Below, one piece after another: positions 8,699-17,253 of a DNA stretch of 64,000 nt. The position numbers and the translations under genes were made by a program. Position 1 is the stretch's first letter, and each line of letters begins with the position of its first letter. The stretch is from Paenibacillus terricola (lineage in GTDB: Bacteria > Bacillota > Bacilli > Paenibacillales > Paenibacillaceae). The notes beneath the pieces were generated by a model. The model saw only the letters and a list, made by a program, of their open reading frames with translations, had not been told where the DNA came from and did not search any database. The stretch spans positions 972,066 through 1,036,065 of the forward strand of contig NZ_JACXZA010000002.1 in assembly GCF_014779765.1 (NCBI RefSeq), read 5' to 3'.

Positions 8699-10329
8699 AC
8701 CCGTTCACCACGTGCCCAATCATGTTTCTGACGCTCATGCAGCCGCTTCTCCGCTTCTGTCTTCTCGGTCGAGTTGTCGCCTCGCTCTTGCTCATTGTCT
8801 TTGCGATCCTTCTCCGCTGATGCCCGATCCTGCTCGGCCTCCTGCTGGTCCCTCACTAACTCAGCAATATCACCGTTCAACTTCGTCTGCTGATTCAGCA
8901 AATCCTGATCCTGCGGCTTCTCCTTCAGCGCTTGTTCTATCTGCTGCAAATCTTGCTGCTTCTTGCTGATTTCGGTTGACGTTTCGGTCACTCTCGTATC
9001 CGCTGCCGACAGCCGCGATTGGATGTTCGAGCTCTCCTCCGCAAGCCAATGTCTTTTCTTCTCGAGAATGGTGCTTCTTATAGCTGCTGTGAAATAAGTC
9101 TCGCCCGTGCTCGACACTTCCGTCAGTTTCTTATATTTCGGATCGGCAACGAGACTCGACAAGAGACTGCTCATTCCTTCAGCTCCGATCTCTTTCACTG
9201 CTGCAGTGTAGCGAACATCCGTCGAGGCCGACAGCGCAACATCGTTCTCGAGACTTTTCTTCATCTCTTCCAGGAACTCATAAGTTTCAATCTGCTTCAC
9301 CAGGCTGTCGGTTTCGTTCTTGAACGGATGATCGATCGATTGGAGCGCATTAATCACCTCTTGATTAATTCGGCTATCCAATCCCTTCCCGACGTATTCC
9401 CAGTCCAGCTCGTTGTTGATGTTCTCGGCAAAATCAGTATAGGTGCGCAGATCATCCTGGATGACATTGTTCGGAGGCAGTTTCGGGTCTGTCGGCTCGA
9501 AGGTGTTGTTGTAGATCATATCGTCGACCGTGACTACGCCAATCGACTTCTTCGTGACCCCATCGATAAGGAACGTTGCACGTCCTTGCGGCTGCAGGAA
9601 ATCAAGCGCGATGCCGGACTTGCCCGTAACGACCAGATTGATGCTCTTGTAATCGCGTACGGATGTCGCCTTGAATGCGCCATAAATTGTCGTCTCGAAC
9701 AACGCATTGCCTATTGCTCGGTTGAAGCTCGCATCCTCCGAAGCAAAATAAAGATCCTTCAGCGTTACTCCTTTATCGAAAGCGTCAGGCACTTCTTGCT
9801 TCGCCTCGTTGAAGATTTGCATCAGGATAGAGTCTTGCCTATCATCGAACGAGAAATCAACTCCAAGCAGCGGTTTGTTCAGCGTGAAGAGAAACATCGA
9901 GCGCAGCTCGCTTGCCTTCGTGCTCTTCCATTCCGGCTTCTGACCTGATCGATACTCGAAATAATGGACGGTCTGATTCGGCGGTACGGAAGCATCCTGG
10001 TACTGCGATACCTCTGGAAATTTCGTATCGACCGGTCCATCTGCGTCGAGTGATAAATACAACCCTTGTGTTCCAGTCGACTGGCCATTCACATCGGTTC
10101 CCCGGCCGGTCCATCGATTCCAGATATCATCGTCAAGCTTAGTCCAAATCGTACGTCCGCCGTTCTCGAACTGCGGTTTTAGATTCCGATAATTAACGAA
10201 CCGATACATCGGACTACCCGTATCGAGTTTGAATGAATACTTGTCGAGCAGAAACTTCTGGTTCTGGAATTTACGCTTGGCGACCGTACTCGTCACATCA
10301 TATAGTTTGGGAAAGCCTAATTTGGGCAT
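8695..10329 (-). CDS. 544-residue protein with long C-terminal coiled coil, unknown function
   Basis: Second gene of the cassette. ATG at 10329 has an AGGAGG site 8 nt upstream. Residues 1-290 are mixed alpha/beta. The stretch MYRFVNY, then WTGRGTD and GTQGLYLSLD, followed by FEYR, recalls the R...G-R...LYLS pattern of RES-type NAD-consuming toxin domains, but conserved catalytic positions cannot be confirmed by eye. Residues 290-430 are helical. From about 440 to the end the sequence is a charged heptad-rich coiled coil (EISKKQQDLQQIEQALK, later DRKDNEQERGDN). No signal peptide. The stop overlaps the next start by 4 nt, so the two proteins are probably made in fixed ratio and may bind each other. 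Confidence 0.6.
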   Translation of the reverse strand: MPKLGFPKLYDVTSTVAKRKFQNQKFLLDKYSFKLDTGSPMYRFVNYRNLKPQFENGGRTIWTKLDDDIWNRWTGRGTDVNGQSTGTQGLYLSLDADGPVDTKFPEVSQYQDASVPPNQTVHYFEYRSGQKPEWKSTKASELRSMFLFTLNKPLLGVDFSFDDRQDSILMQIFNEAKQEVPDAFDKGVTLKDLYFASEDASFNRAIGNALFETTIYGAFKATSVRDYKSINLVVTGKSGIALDFLQPQGRATFLIDGVTKKSIGVVTVDDMIYNNTFEPTDPKLPPNNVIQDDLRTYTDFAENINNELDWEYVGKGLDSRINQEVINALQSIDHPFKNETDSLVKQIETYEFLEEMKKSLENDVALSASTDVRYTAAVKEIGAEGMSSLLSSLVADPKYKKLTEVSSTGETYFTAAIRSTILEKKRHWLAEESSNIQSRLSAADTRVTETSTEISKKQQDLQQIEQALKEKPQDQDLLNQQTKLNGDIAELVRDQQEAEQDRASAEKDRKDNEQERGDNSTEKTEAEKRLHERQKHDWARGERV

Positions 10330-10397
10330 GCCAATAGCCTCCTATTATCGATCGGTTTCTGAAATGGATATCACCTGAAGTTCTTTTCCGTCAGCGA

Positions 10398-11900
10398 CTA
10401 CGCCTTCGACACAACGTTGCCTACAAGCAGAAAATCAAACGGCGTCTGCACGCCTGCCTTCGTGTCGAAGTTGATCACGGTCTGTCCTGGTGAGACGAGA
10501 TTCGTTGTGCTGAAGAAATTCAAGCCGCTGAAGGCGATCTGAATCGATGGGATCGTCAGCGTCATATTGTCCGAATAGTACGGAGGTGCCGACTCCGAGC
10601 AATGGTTGACCGTTTCCCAGAAGCTGCAGCCATGGCTCTTCACCTCAATAGAGAAGTCACTTCGGCTAACCGACAGTTGACCGCCGATTTCATCATCGGT
10701 CGACAGCGTCAGCGCAGCAGGATCCTTATGCAGGGTGATGGTCAGCGTCACCTTGCCCCACGTCCCTCCGTTTGAGCCCATCGAATACTCGCTCCAGCTC
10801 GAATCCGCAGATCCCTGCCATTGAAGTGACAATTTATTGTCCTGAATCGCAAGGGTAAGTGGCCAATCATTGAGACTAATGCTTAGTCCGTCATAACTGT
10901 GTCCGCCGAAAATATAAGTACCGGAATCCCCATCCGACAAGACCGACGCATTCTTGCGAAGCTGCATCGAGATTCCGTCAGATACGGGAAGGAAGGTGAC
11001 GCTGAAGCCATTGTTCGTAAGCTGCGGCTGTAGGAATACTTTGCGAAGGAGAGGTTGGGACAGGACAACACTAGCGGTATACCCTTCTGGGATCGGGTAA
11101 ACGGTGCTGCCCCCTGGTTGGAAATTCGGGGATCGATCGCCAGGATCATTGCCGCTTTCAACCGTTTGGATATATAAGCTGAGTACACCATCCGAATTGT
11201 CATCTGCTGCTGTATGGAAGATGAACGATTGTGGCGTTAACACGCTCGCCCCATCTGTTGGCTTGCTGTTGTTCACAGCTGCGAGTGCATAATCGATCGC
11301 ATTCACATTGTCTTGAAAATATTGCGAGATTGCAGGAAGAAAATACGTTTCCATTGGATCCTTATCACTTGGCTCTGGTACCGGTTGAATGAGGAAGTTG
11401 GCCCCTTTCTCATTGTTGAAGTGAATAATGACGTGGTTGTCATGGACATTGCCATCACTGAACGTCACGATATTGCCTGCCTCGACAACTTCGCCTGTCG
11501 TTCCATTGATTGCTGCGAGCGGAACATTCGCTTGAATGCTGTATTTGCCCCCGGGAATCGTTGTTGTTCGAACCGGAGGGCTCCCCTTCGGACCAACGGA
11601 ATATGAGCTGCCGTCCAAGATCGGCATCGTCAGCGTTGCTTGTCCCGTCACGCCGCTCGTGAATGCTAGAATCGGTGTGCCGATCTGTATGTCGTAGCTA
11701 ATCGTGATGTCGACACCATAGAGCGGGTCCTGCCGATCAATGCTTTGCTTGAAATGATTAACTAGGCTGCCAGCCTCATACTGCGATTTTAGAAAAGCAT
11801 TCAGTTGAACCACGTTGTACGAGCACACGACATCCCACCCATTCGTCGATGGGCTGTTCTTCATCTGAGTGACCAGATCTGATAACTGTGGATAGTTCAC
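10398..11900 (-). CDS. 500-residue TULIP/P47-like protein
   Basis: First gene of the cassette. It starts at GTG 11900 behind AAGGAGG. The N-terminal phrase NGWDVVCSYNVVQLNAFLKS (about residues 20-39) matches the 'NGWDTVF...VN' opening of Clostridium P47/OrfX-type TULIP proteins, which are tubular lipid-binding folds encoded beside botulinum and mosquitocidal toxins. A second similar unit begins near PEGYTASVVLSQPLLRKVFL (about residue 275), consistent with the paired TULIP halves. The rest is beta-rich. No signal peptide is seen, as in P47 and OrfX proteins. The next gene follows after 68 nt. Assignment to the fold is moderately supported; the role here is unknown. If wrong, it is a beta-rich hypothetical protein. 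Confidence 0.6.
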   Translation of the reverse strand: MNYPQLSDLVTQMKNSPSTNGWDVVCSYNVVQLNAFLKSQYEAGSLVNHFKQSIDRQDPLYGVDITISYDIQIGTPILAFTSGVTGQATLTMPILDGSSYSVGPKGSPPVRTTTIPGGKYSIQANVPLAAINGTTGEVVEAGNIVTFSDGNVHDNHVIIHFNNEKGANFLIQPVPEPSDKDPMETYFLPAISQYFQDNVNAIDYALAAVNNSKPTDGASVLTPQSFIFHTAADDNSDGVLSLYIQTVESGNDPGDRSPNFQPGGSTVYPIPEGYTASVVLSQPLLRKVFLQPQLTNNGFSVTFLPVSDGISMQLRKNASVLSDGDSGTYIFGGHSYDGLSISLNDWPLTLAIQDNKLSLQWQGSADSSWSEYSMGSNGGTWGKVTLTITLHKDPAALTLSTDDEIGGQLSVSRSDFSIEVKSHGCSFWETVNHCSESAPPYYSDNMTLTIPSIQIAFSGLNFFSTTNLVSPGQTVINFDTKAGVQTPFDFLLVGNVVSKA

Positions 11901-12053
11901 GTAAGATTTCCTCCTTTATGAGTTAGAATTAGTAGTTACATGTAGTCGATGCTATATGTACGCAAGTCTAGGACACGCTATGACAGCCGTATAACGAAAT
12001 AAGTCCTGTCGTTATGCATTTGGGATCAAGGACAAGTAAGGTTCAGCCAACTA

Positions 12054-12103
12054 GCAAAAAAAGAAGACATTTCCTCTCGTCTCGGAGGACATGTCTTCTT
12101 CTG
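12054..12103 (-). terminator. intrinsic terminator after the histidine phosphatase gene
   Basis: Minus strand: GAAGACATGTCCTCCGAGAC pairs with the following GAGAGGAAATGTCTTC, then TTTTTTTGC. It isolates the phosphatase gene from the cassette that starts at 11900. Confidence 0.8.
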
Positions 12104-12134
12104 TCTTCGTACAAAATGATGCCTGAAGCTGGTA

Positions 12135-12710
12135 CTAGAGATGCTTCGTACAATTATACAATTGGCATTCCCACTCGTTATTCGTATACGTCAGAATCGT
12201 CAGAGCGGTATTGTCTATGTACGTCTTCGAGAACAGGCGAGGCAATAAATGCTGCAAGGTCATTCCGATTAATGCACCATGACTTACGAGCAGAACTCGT
12301 TGATCTGGATGCTGATTCACCATATGCTCGAGAAAAGAGATTCCCCGCTTGGCAACGCTCTGGCGTGTTTCCATCCCGAGATCCAGTTCATGATAGTGAG
12401 CGCCCCAACGAGCGATACGGTCTTCTTCCGTTGTACCTTCCATTAATCCGCAATCGATTTCACGAACACGTTCGTCCGTGATAACCGTAGCAACTCCTAA
12501 CGACTGCTGCACGAACTCAGCTGTTTGCCTCGCACGAATCAGATCGCTTGAATAGAGTACGTCCCATTCACCATATGTGAACCGCATCGCTAATGCTTCA
12601 GCTTGCTTCATGCCATCATCATTTAACGGGATATCCGATACACCCTGCGCCCTGCCTTGACGATTCCACTCCGTAACACCATGCCGGATCAATCCGATCG
12701 TGGTTGCCAT
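12135..12710 (-). CDS. histidine phosphatase family protein (phosphoglycerate mutase-like)
   Basis: A 191-residue member of the branch-1 histidine phosphatases. The catalytic RHG motif is at residues 9-11 (LIRHGVTEWN), the second conserved arginine is in SSDLIRARQTAE, the acid lies in the REIDCGLMEG segment, and the second histidine is in VSHGALIG. Proteins of this size act on small phosphorylated metabolites; the substrate cannot be told from sequence. GGAGG lies 7 nt before the ATG. The gene is 22 nt downstream of the zinc-ribbon gene on the same strand and probably co-transcribed with it. Confidence 0.88.
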   Translation of the reverse strand: MATTIGLIRHGVTEWNRQGRAQGVSDIPLNDDGMKQAEALAMRFTYGEWDVLYSSDLIRARQTAEFVQQSLGVATVITDERVREIDCGLMEGTTEEDRIARWGAHYHELDLGMETRQSVAKRGISFLEHMVNQHPDQRVLLVSHGALIGMTLQHLLPRLFSKTYIDNTALTILTYTNNEWECQLYNCTKHL

Positions 12711-12732
12711 TCCTTCCCCTCCATACCGCCGA

Positions 12733-12936
12733 TCAACCGAAGAACAAATCTAGAATGTTCGATGCTGCCGACGATTTCTTGTTATAGAATTCGGAATAAC
12801 CGCAATTCGTACAATACACAACGACAAACTGATTGTGCTGAATGTCAAACATTTTGGAAAGCCCTGTACCGGTCATCGCAACCTCTTTCGTATTGGCTTC
12901 CTTGCCGCCACACTTAATACAGCCTTTGTCACTCAT
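12733..12936 (-). CDS. small zinc-ribbon protein (DUF2082-like)
   Basis: A 67-residue protein starting at ATG 12936, behind GGAGGG with 8 nt spacing; an upstream in-frame ATG at 12966 lacks a ribosome site. Two zinc knuckles CIKC and CTNC bracket the core TGTGLSKMFDIQHNQFVVV, and the end reads SNILDLFFG. This is the layout of the 'nucleic-acid-binding protein containing Zn-ribbon' family (DUF2082). Binding to nucleic acid is a family prediction only. Confidence 0.82.
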   Translation of the reverse strand: MSDKGCIKCGGKEANTKEVAMTGTGLSKMFDIQHNQFVVVYCTNCGYSEFYNKKSSAASNILDLFFG

Positions 12937-13232
12937 TATGCAATCCCTCCAATTCGATTGGTACAATTGCTCATGGTCTAACTATATTACCGTTCTTCTT
13001 GTTCTAACCCTTGCTGGCCCAATTCGGAATATGAGACCGGAAGTACGCATAAAATCCCAATCTGTTATTTCGACATGGCATTAATTCTGTCCTACATTAC
13101 TCCACAAATTATCTTATAAGTTTAAAACCTTCTTAATTTTTTTGAGCCATTAAGGTGAAAAGTAAGTCCCTGTAGGTGTTCCATGATAATTCAGTTCATT
13201 AATTATTCGAATATCGATATAATTAGATTTTG

Positions 13233-13370
13233 TTACTCCGGTAGGTCTTCCCACTTATTTCCATCACCTGCACTCAAACCCGATACTTTCCAATTGGTAC
13301 CATCATAACTCACGTAAAATCCTAAATCATCAGCTGTAAATCCCAGCACTGTATGGTTTTCTTGATTTAT
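13233..13370 (-). pseudogene. gene remnant, 3' part (frameshifted)
   Basis: A 45-codon frame without a start codon, ending at TAA 13233. It reads like protein: NHTVLGFTADDLGFYVSYDG, then TNWKVSG and KWEDLPE. It is opened by an in-frame TGA at 13371-13373 and overlaps the end of a short frame in another register (13367-13483). Together they look like one small gene broken by a frameshift. No family recognised. Confidence 0.4.
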
Positions 13371-13483
13371 TCAGGGCCCTTATAATTGAATTCTGTGTTG
13401 TGTTCGCTGAATAATATATTTTTGTCCCTTATTGGAGAATGATAGATGTTCTTGTCTTTTACATCGACAATTATATCTATCAT
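13367..13483 (-). pseudogene. gene remnant, 5' part (frameshifted)
   Basis: A 38-codon frame from ATG 13483 (VDVKDKNIYHSPIRDKNILF and then EFNYKGPE), with no ribosome site, directly behind the terminator of the RCC1 gene. It ends at TAA 13367 where the second remnant frame takes over. The remaining intergenic DNA between 12937 and 13232 shows no gene. Confidence 0.35.
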
Positions 13484-13489
13484 GAAAAC

Positions 13490-13514
13490 AAAAAAACGCC
13501 GCAGTTATGCGGCA
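13490..13514 (-). terminator. intrinsic terminator after the RCC1-repeat gene
   Basis: Minus strand GCCGCA-TAAC-TGCGGC followed by GTTTTTTTG, about 53 nt past the stop at 13567. Confidence 0.85.
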
Positions 13515-13566
13515 TCGATATAAGTTATTTGTCATCCTGCCATTGTTCACGCTCGTGAATATCACG

Positions 13567-14970
13567 TCATGTCATGATGCTCAACCGATGAGCAGCGGCA
13601 TCCCATTTCGCCTTGATCTCAAGAGATGCGAGCAGCTCATATGGAATTGTGATGCTGCCTGCTGAACTGCCGATGCTGCTCTTCAGCTTCAGCGGCTTAC
13701 CGTTCAGATCGATCGTTACATTACCCGCATTCCGGTGAATGATTACAGTAGAATTGCCTCGCGCAAGCGTCACAGTTCCATCACTCTCAACGCTGAAACG
13801 AATACCCAGCTCCGCTGCGAGCAGCTTAATCGGGATTTGTACCGTCGAGTCGGATTCATACGCTGGCACAATCGTATCCACCAGTGTCCCGTTCAATTCG
13901 ATATCGACACCTGAATGCAGCTGCGCTGGCTTATACACCATTCCGTCTTGCGCAGAAGTCGGACTGCCAGTCTCGAACCATTTGTTCGCGCCCCATCCCC
14001 ACACATGACCTTGGCTATCCAACGCAAGCTGGTGATAGCCGCCGCGACTAATAGCAGCGACTGCGGGAAGTCCGTTCACCTTCACAAGCTTTCCATTGAC
14101 GATATTGTACACCACACCCGCATCCGTTAGCAGCAGATTCGAACTGAAGCTGCGAGCTTTTACGCTTGTGAATACTCGCGCTGGTTTAGCTGCATACGTG
14201 ATCGCAAGCTTGGAGGACTCGGTCAGCTTCCACGACCACATGGCACCCTTCGCATCTACCGCGTACCCTGTGTCCCATATCGAAGATACTTGCTTCACAT
14301 GCGACAAGCCCTGCAGCTTCAATGGTTTACTGACCATCAAGTTACGTTTCTCATCAAGCTTCGCGTACCATGCGTAGACGCTACCGTCCTTCACGATCGC
14401 ATAGTTGACCATACCTTGCGTGGAAATGGCGGTTACGTTCGTTAGTCCGGCTATCGACGTGCTCTTCACAGCGGCAAGATCGTCTCCGCCAAGCCGCGCC
14501 CATGAAACAACTGTCCCATTCTTCAATAAAGCGCTGGCTATTCCGCCATATGAAGAGACGGATGCCGCACCTGTAATACCCTGCACCTGCCTAGGAAGAA
14601 TGGAACTCTGGTATACGAATGGGTCTCGCCCCCACTCCCATACGGTTCCGTCAGACTTGACGCCAAGCTGGTAGCCATCTTGGCCATCCAACGAAATATT
14701 AGTGACGTTAGTCAACTCTGGCAACCGAAGCGGGTACGGAAAGCTCGTAATCGTCGCCTTCTTCTCGATGCCCATCTCGCCCCACAGATTACGTCCCCAC
14801 GTCCACACCGTTCCATCACTGCGCAAGCCAACGGAATAGTATGTACCCGCCTTCACTTGCTTGTAGCTTTGATTCAATAAGGATGAAGATGTGTTATCCG
14901 CCGCTGATGCTGCGTTGGTTGGTTGAACGATCATACACAGCATCGCGCATACAAGCACTAAGACAAGCAT
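13567..14970 (-). CDS. secreted RCC1-repeat protein with copper-amine-oxidase-like (stalk) domain
   Basis: A 467-residue secreted protein from ATG 14970, with a hydrophobic signal sequence ending near ATNA-type cleavage (PTNAASA). The middle holds RCC1/BNR-like propeller repeats seen as recurring G-x-VW-x-WG units (DGTVWTWGRNLWGE, DGTVWEWGRDPF, GHVWGWGANKW). The last 110 residues match the Cu_amine_oxidN1 stalk domain (PIKLLAAELGIRF, WDAAAHRLSIMT). Such proteins are common at Paenibacillus cell surfaces; ligands are unknown. The first ATG leaves the signal peptide without any positive charge and has no ribosome site; GAGGAG at 15027-15022 is 9 nt before an in-frame ATT (15012) that would add a basic n-region (DRSQRKS). 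The true start may therefore be ATT 15012. Confidence 0.85.
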   Translation of the reverse strand: MLVLVLVCAMLCMIVQPTNAASAADNTSSSLLNQSYKQVKAGTYYSVGLRSDGTVWTWGRNLWGEMGIEKKATITSFPYPLRLPELTNVTNISLDGQDGYQLGVKSDGTVWEWGRDPFVYQSSILPRQVQGITGAASVSSYGGIASALLKNGTVVSWARLGGDDLAAVKSTSIAGLTNVTAISTQGMVNYAIVKDGSVYAWYAKLDEKRNLMVSKPLKLQGLSHVKQVSSIWDTGYAVDAKGAMWSWKLTESSKLAITYAAKPARVFTSVKARSFSSNLLLTDAGVVYNIVNGKLVKVNGLPAVAAISRGGYHQLALDSQGHVWGWGANKWFETGSPTSAQDGMVYKPAQLHSGVDIELNGTLVDTIVPAYESDSTVQIPIKLLAAELGIRFSVESDGTVTLARGNSTVIIHRNAGNVTIDLNGKPLKLKSSIGSSAGSITIPYELLASLEIKAKWDAAAHRLSIMT

Positions 14971-15096
14971 GGATTTGCGCTGTGACCGGTCGACTTGAAC
15001 TGGATGAAAAATATGCTCTCACTCCTCTTCTTCTATTGTCCATGTAGACGAGTGATAGATTTATAAGGTTGCATCTTCTTCCGTTCCATACGGCGA

Positions 15097-15146
15097 CAAA
15101 AAACGAAGAGACTGCTCGCTCACCGATTGTGAACGAAGCAGTCTCC
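15097..15146 (-). terminator. intrinsic terminator after the SDR gene
   Basis: Minus strand GGAGACTGCTTCG...CGAGCAGTCTC followed by TTCGTTTTTTG, about 46 nt past the stop at 15192. Confidence 0.75.
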
Positions 15147-15191
15147 TATATCGCTAACCTTATTTCATACGTTGGCGCTATCGCGCTCTCT

Positions 15192-16046
15192 CTATTGGTT
15201 CAACTGTTCCCGCCATCTATACTTCGGCTGCCAGCCAAGCAGTTGTTTCGCCTTCTCATTGTTCAGCAGCGTCTCGAATCCCTCGAGCGGCGTCCGGAAA
15301 TCATTGACGTCCGGATATCTTGCCGCCATCAGATCACGGCTCTTCACATCCATGCTCGTCTCATCCGACGCCAAATTGATAGCTACGGAACCAAGCCCAT
15401 CCGTCTCAATCGCCAATCGGCAAGCTTCTGCCGCATCACGCGTGTCGATATAACTCCACAGGATACGGTCGCGCTCCTCAGGTTTATTGATAAACGAAGG
15501 GAATCGCTCATACCATTCCGGCGGAATAACGTTACCGAGTCGAAGTGAAACAACTTGCATGCCCGTACGCCGATTGAACATATCAGCAGTCGCTTCATTC
15601 ACAACCTTGGACAAGCCATAGCTGTCTTCCGGCAGCTGTGGATGTGCTTCATCCATTGGCACATACGTCGGACCAAGCGGATTCACGGCAAAGCAGATGC
15701 CATAGGAGGATTCGCTGGATGCGATAACCGCCTTACGAATGCCAAGACCTGCCGCTGCTTCGAGCACATTGTATGTTGACATGACGTTATTGCGGAACGT
15801 AACTTCCGGCGGCACCATGCCCGCTCTTGGAATCGCAGCCATGTGAACGACAGCATCCGCGCCTGCTAGCGCACCATACGTTTGTCCCAAATCCTCAAGA
15901 TTGACGATCAAGGTAGGACATAGCTCCTCTTCTGGCAGACGGGTATCAACATTCAACACTTCATATCCTTGCTCGACAAAATGACGGACGACCCAGCGTC
16001 CGAGCATCCCGCTTCCACCTGTTACGACGACTTTCTTCTTCGCCAT
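15192..16046 (-). CDS. NAD(P)-dependent epimerase/dehydratase family protein (extended SDR)
   Basis: A 284-residue Rossmann-fold oxidoreductase. The nucleotide-binding motif TGGSGMLG is at residues 9-16, the active-site YxxxK is Y143-GLS-K147, and the upstream serine lies in IASSESSYG. The sequence resembles UDP-hexose 4-epimerase/uronate dehydrogenase relatives of about 280-310 residues, so a sugar or sugar-acid substrate is likely but not proven. AAGGAG precedes the ATG. It lies 41 nt downstream of an aldo-keto reductase gene on the same strand, and the two probably form an operon of sugar-converting reductases. Confidence 0.85.
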   Translation of the reverse strand: MAKKKVVVTGGSGMLGRWVVRHFVEQGYEVLNVDTRLPEEELCPTLIVNLEDLGQTYGALAGADAVVHMAAIPRAGMVPPEVTFRNNVMSTYNVLEAAAGLGIRKAVIASSESSYGICFAVNPLGPTYVPMDEAHPQLPEDSYGLSKVVNEATADMFNRRTGMQVVSLRLGNVIPPEWYERFPSFINKPEERDRILWSYIDTRDAAEACRLAIETDGLGSVAINLASDETSMDVKSRDLMAARYPDVNDFRTPLEGFETLLNNEKAKQLLGWQPKYRWREQLNQ

Positions 16047-16087
16047 GCTGCTCTCTCCTTTATGCGCTCATGCTGTCTTCCAATTCA

Positions 16088-17026
16088 TTATGCGAGAATT
16101 TCCTCAATCCGGGCAAGTACGTCTTCGCTCAGAACGATACCCGATGCTTTCGCATTCTCCGTTACTTGCTCTGGGCGGCTTGCGCCGATCAATGCGCTTG
16201 CCACGTTCTTCTGACGCAAAATCCATGCAAGAGCCAGATTGCCGACCGAAATCTCAAGCTCAGCCGCCACGCCTTCAAGCTGGCGAACCTTAGCGATACG
16301 CTCTTCCGTAATGCCTTTGCGCACCCACTCGAGTCTTGCCGCACGGCTATCTGTTGGAATATCCGATGCCGAACTGTATTTGCCCGTCAGCAAACCTTGT
16401 GCAAGCGGCGAGAATACGACCTGTCCGATGCCAGCACGTTCACCGAGCGGAATGACTTCTTTCTCAATATAACGTTCGAACATATTGTAGATTGGCTGAT
16501 TTACGACAATACGATCCATTAGCTTGCGATCTGCAATGCCAACCGCTTCCGCCATCTGCGATGCTTGCCATTCGCTGACGCCGACATAAAGCACTTTGCC
16601 TTGGCGGACCAGATCGTCAAGCGCGCGCAGCGTCTCTTCAAGAGGCGTATCATTATCGTAACGGTGGCAGTAATACACATCGATATAATCGAGGCCAAGC
16701 CGCTGCAAGCTCGCATTCGCTTGCTCCGTAATATGTTTGCGGGACAAGCCGCGGTCATTCGGTCCATCGCCCATCTGGCCGAATACTTTGGTCGCCAGCA
16801 CATACGATTCACGCGGATATTGGCGAAGCGCTTCGCCTACGACCTGCTCAGCCGCACCCCTTTCGTACACATTAGCTGTATCAAAAAAGTTAATGCCCAG
16901 CTCGTAAGCCGTCTTGATCGCATTGACTGCGTTCTCGCGTTCCACATAACCGCCATATGTAAGCCAGCTGCCCAGGCTGATTTCACTGACTTTCAGACCT
17001 GTACCGCCTAGTCTCCGATAGTTCAT
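16088..17026 (-). CDS. aldo/keto reductase (Kv-beta-like)
   Basis: A 312-residue TIM-barrel NADPH reductase from ATG 17026 (GGAGGAATT upstream); the frame extends to 17098 but without a ribosome site. The catalytic tetrad is visible: D49 and Y54 in FFDTANVY, K80 in ATKVFG, H121 in YYCHRYDND. The C-terminal cofactor clamp reads ALIGASRPEQVTEN. The glycine-rich opening (LGGTGLKVSEISLGSW) and the NxPIYNMFER segment are typical of the AKR6/KAB-like branch of general aldehyde reductases. The gene is upstream of, and probably co-transcribed with, the SDR gene. Confidence 0.9.
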   Translation of the reverse strand: MNYRRLGGTGLKVSEISLGSWLTYGGYVERENAVNAIKTAYELGINFFDTANVYERGAAEQVVGEALRQYPRESYVLATKVFGQMGDGPNDRGLSRKHITEQANASLQRLGLDYIDVYYCHRYDNDTPLEETLRALDDLVRQGKVLYVGVSEWQASQMAEAVGIADRKLMDRIVVNQPIYNMFERYIEKEVIPLGERAGIGQVVFSPLAQGLLTGKYSSASDIPTDSRAARLEWVRKGITEERIAKVRQLEGVAAELEISVGNLALAWILRQKNVASALIGASRPEQVTENAKASGIVLSEDVLARIEEILA

Positions 17027-17196
17027 TGTTCGAATTCCTCCCATTGAACGATAATGTGTTTCTTCAAGCACTCTTATTCTAGAATAGTTCCGAGCCAATT
17101 GTAAGAACTGAAATAATGTTCATTAGGGGATGTAGAGGGTAGCAGCTATACTTCAGTATAGCTTGTTCCAGCTTTCGAAATTGGTCAGATGAGGAC

Positions 17197-17236
17197 AACA
17201 AAAAAGCTGCCGGGCATATCCGACAGCTTTCTTTGT
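17197..17236 (-). terminator. intrinsic terminator after the MTHFR-like gene
   Basis: Minus strand AGCTGTCGG-ATATG-CCCGGCAGCT followed by TTTTTGTTG, 18 nt past the stop at 17254. Confidence 0.85.
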
Positions 17237-17253
17237 TAGATGAACTCTTGCGA

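Noticed and set aside
9019-9948. 309-codon open frame on the plus strand
   Set aside because: It lies entirely antisense to the 544-residue cassette gene, has Arg/Leu/Ile-rich shadow composition and no ribosome site.
12014-12481. 155-codon plus-strand frame
   Set aside because: Antisense to the histidine phosphatase gene and its terminator.
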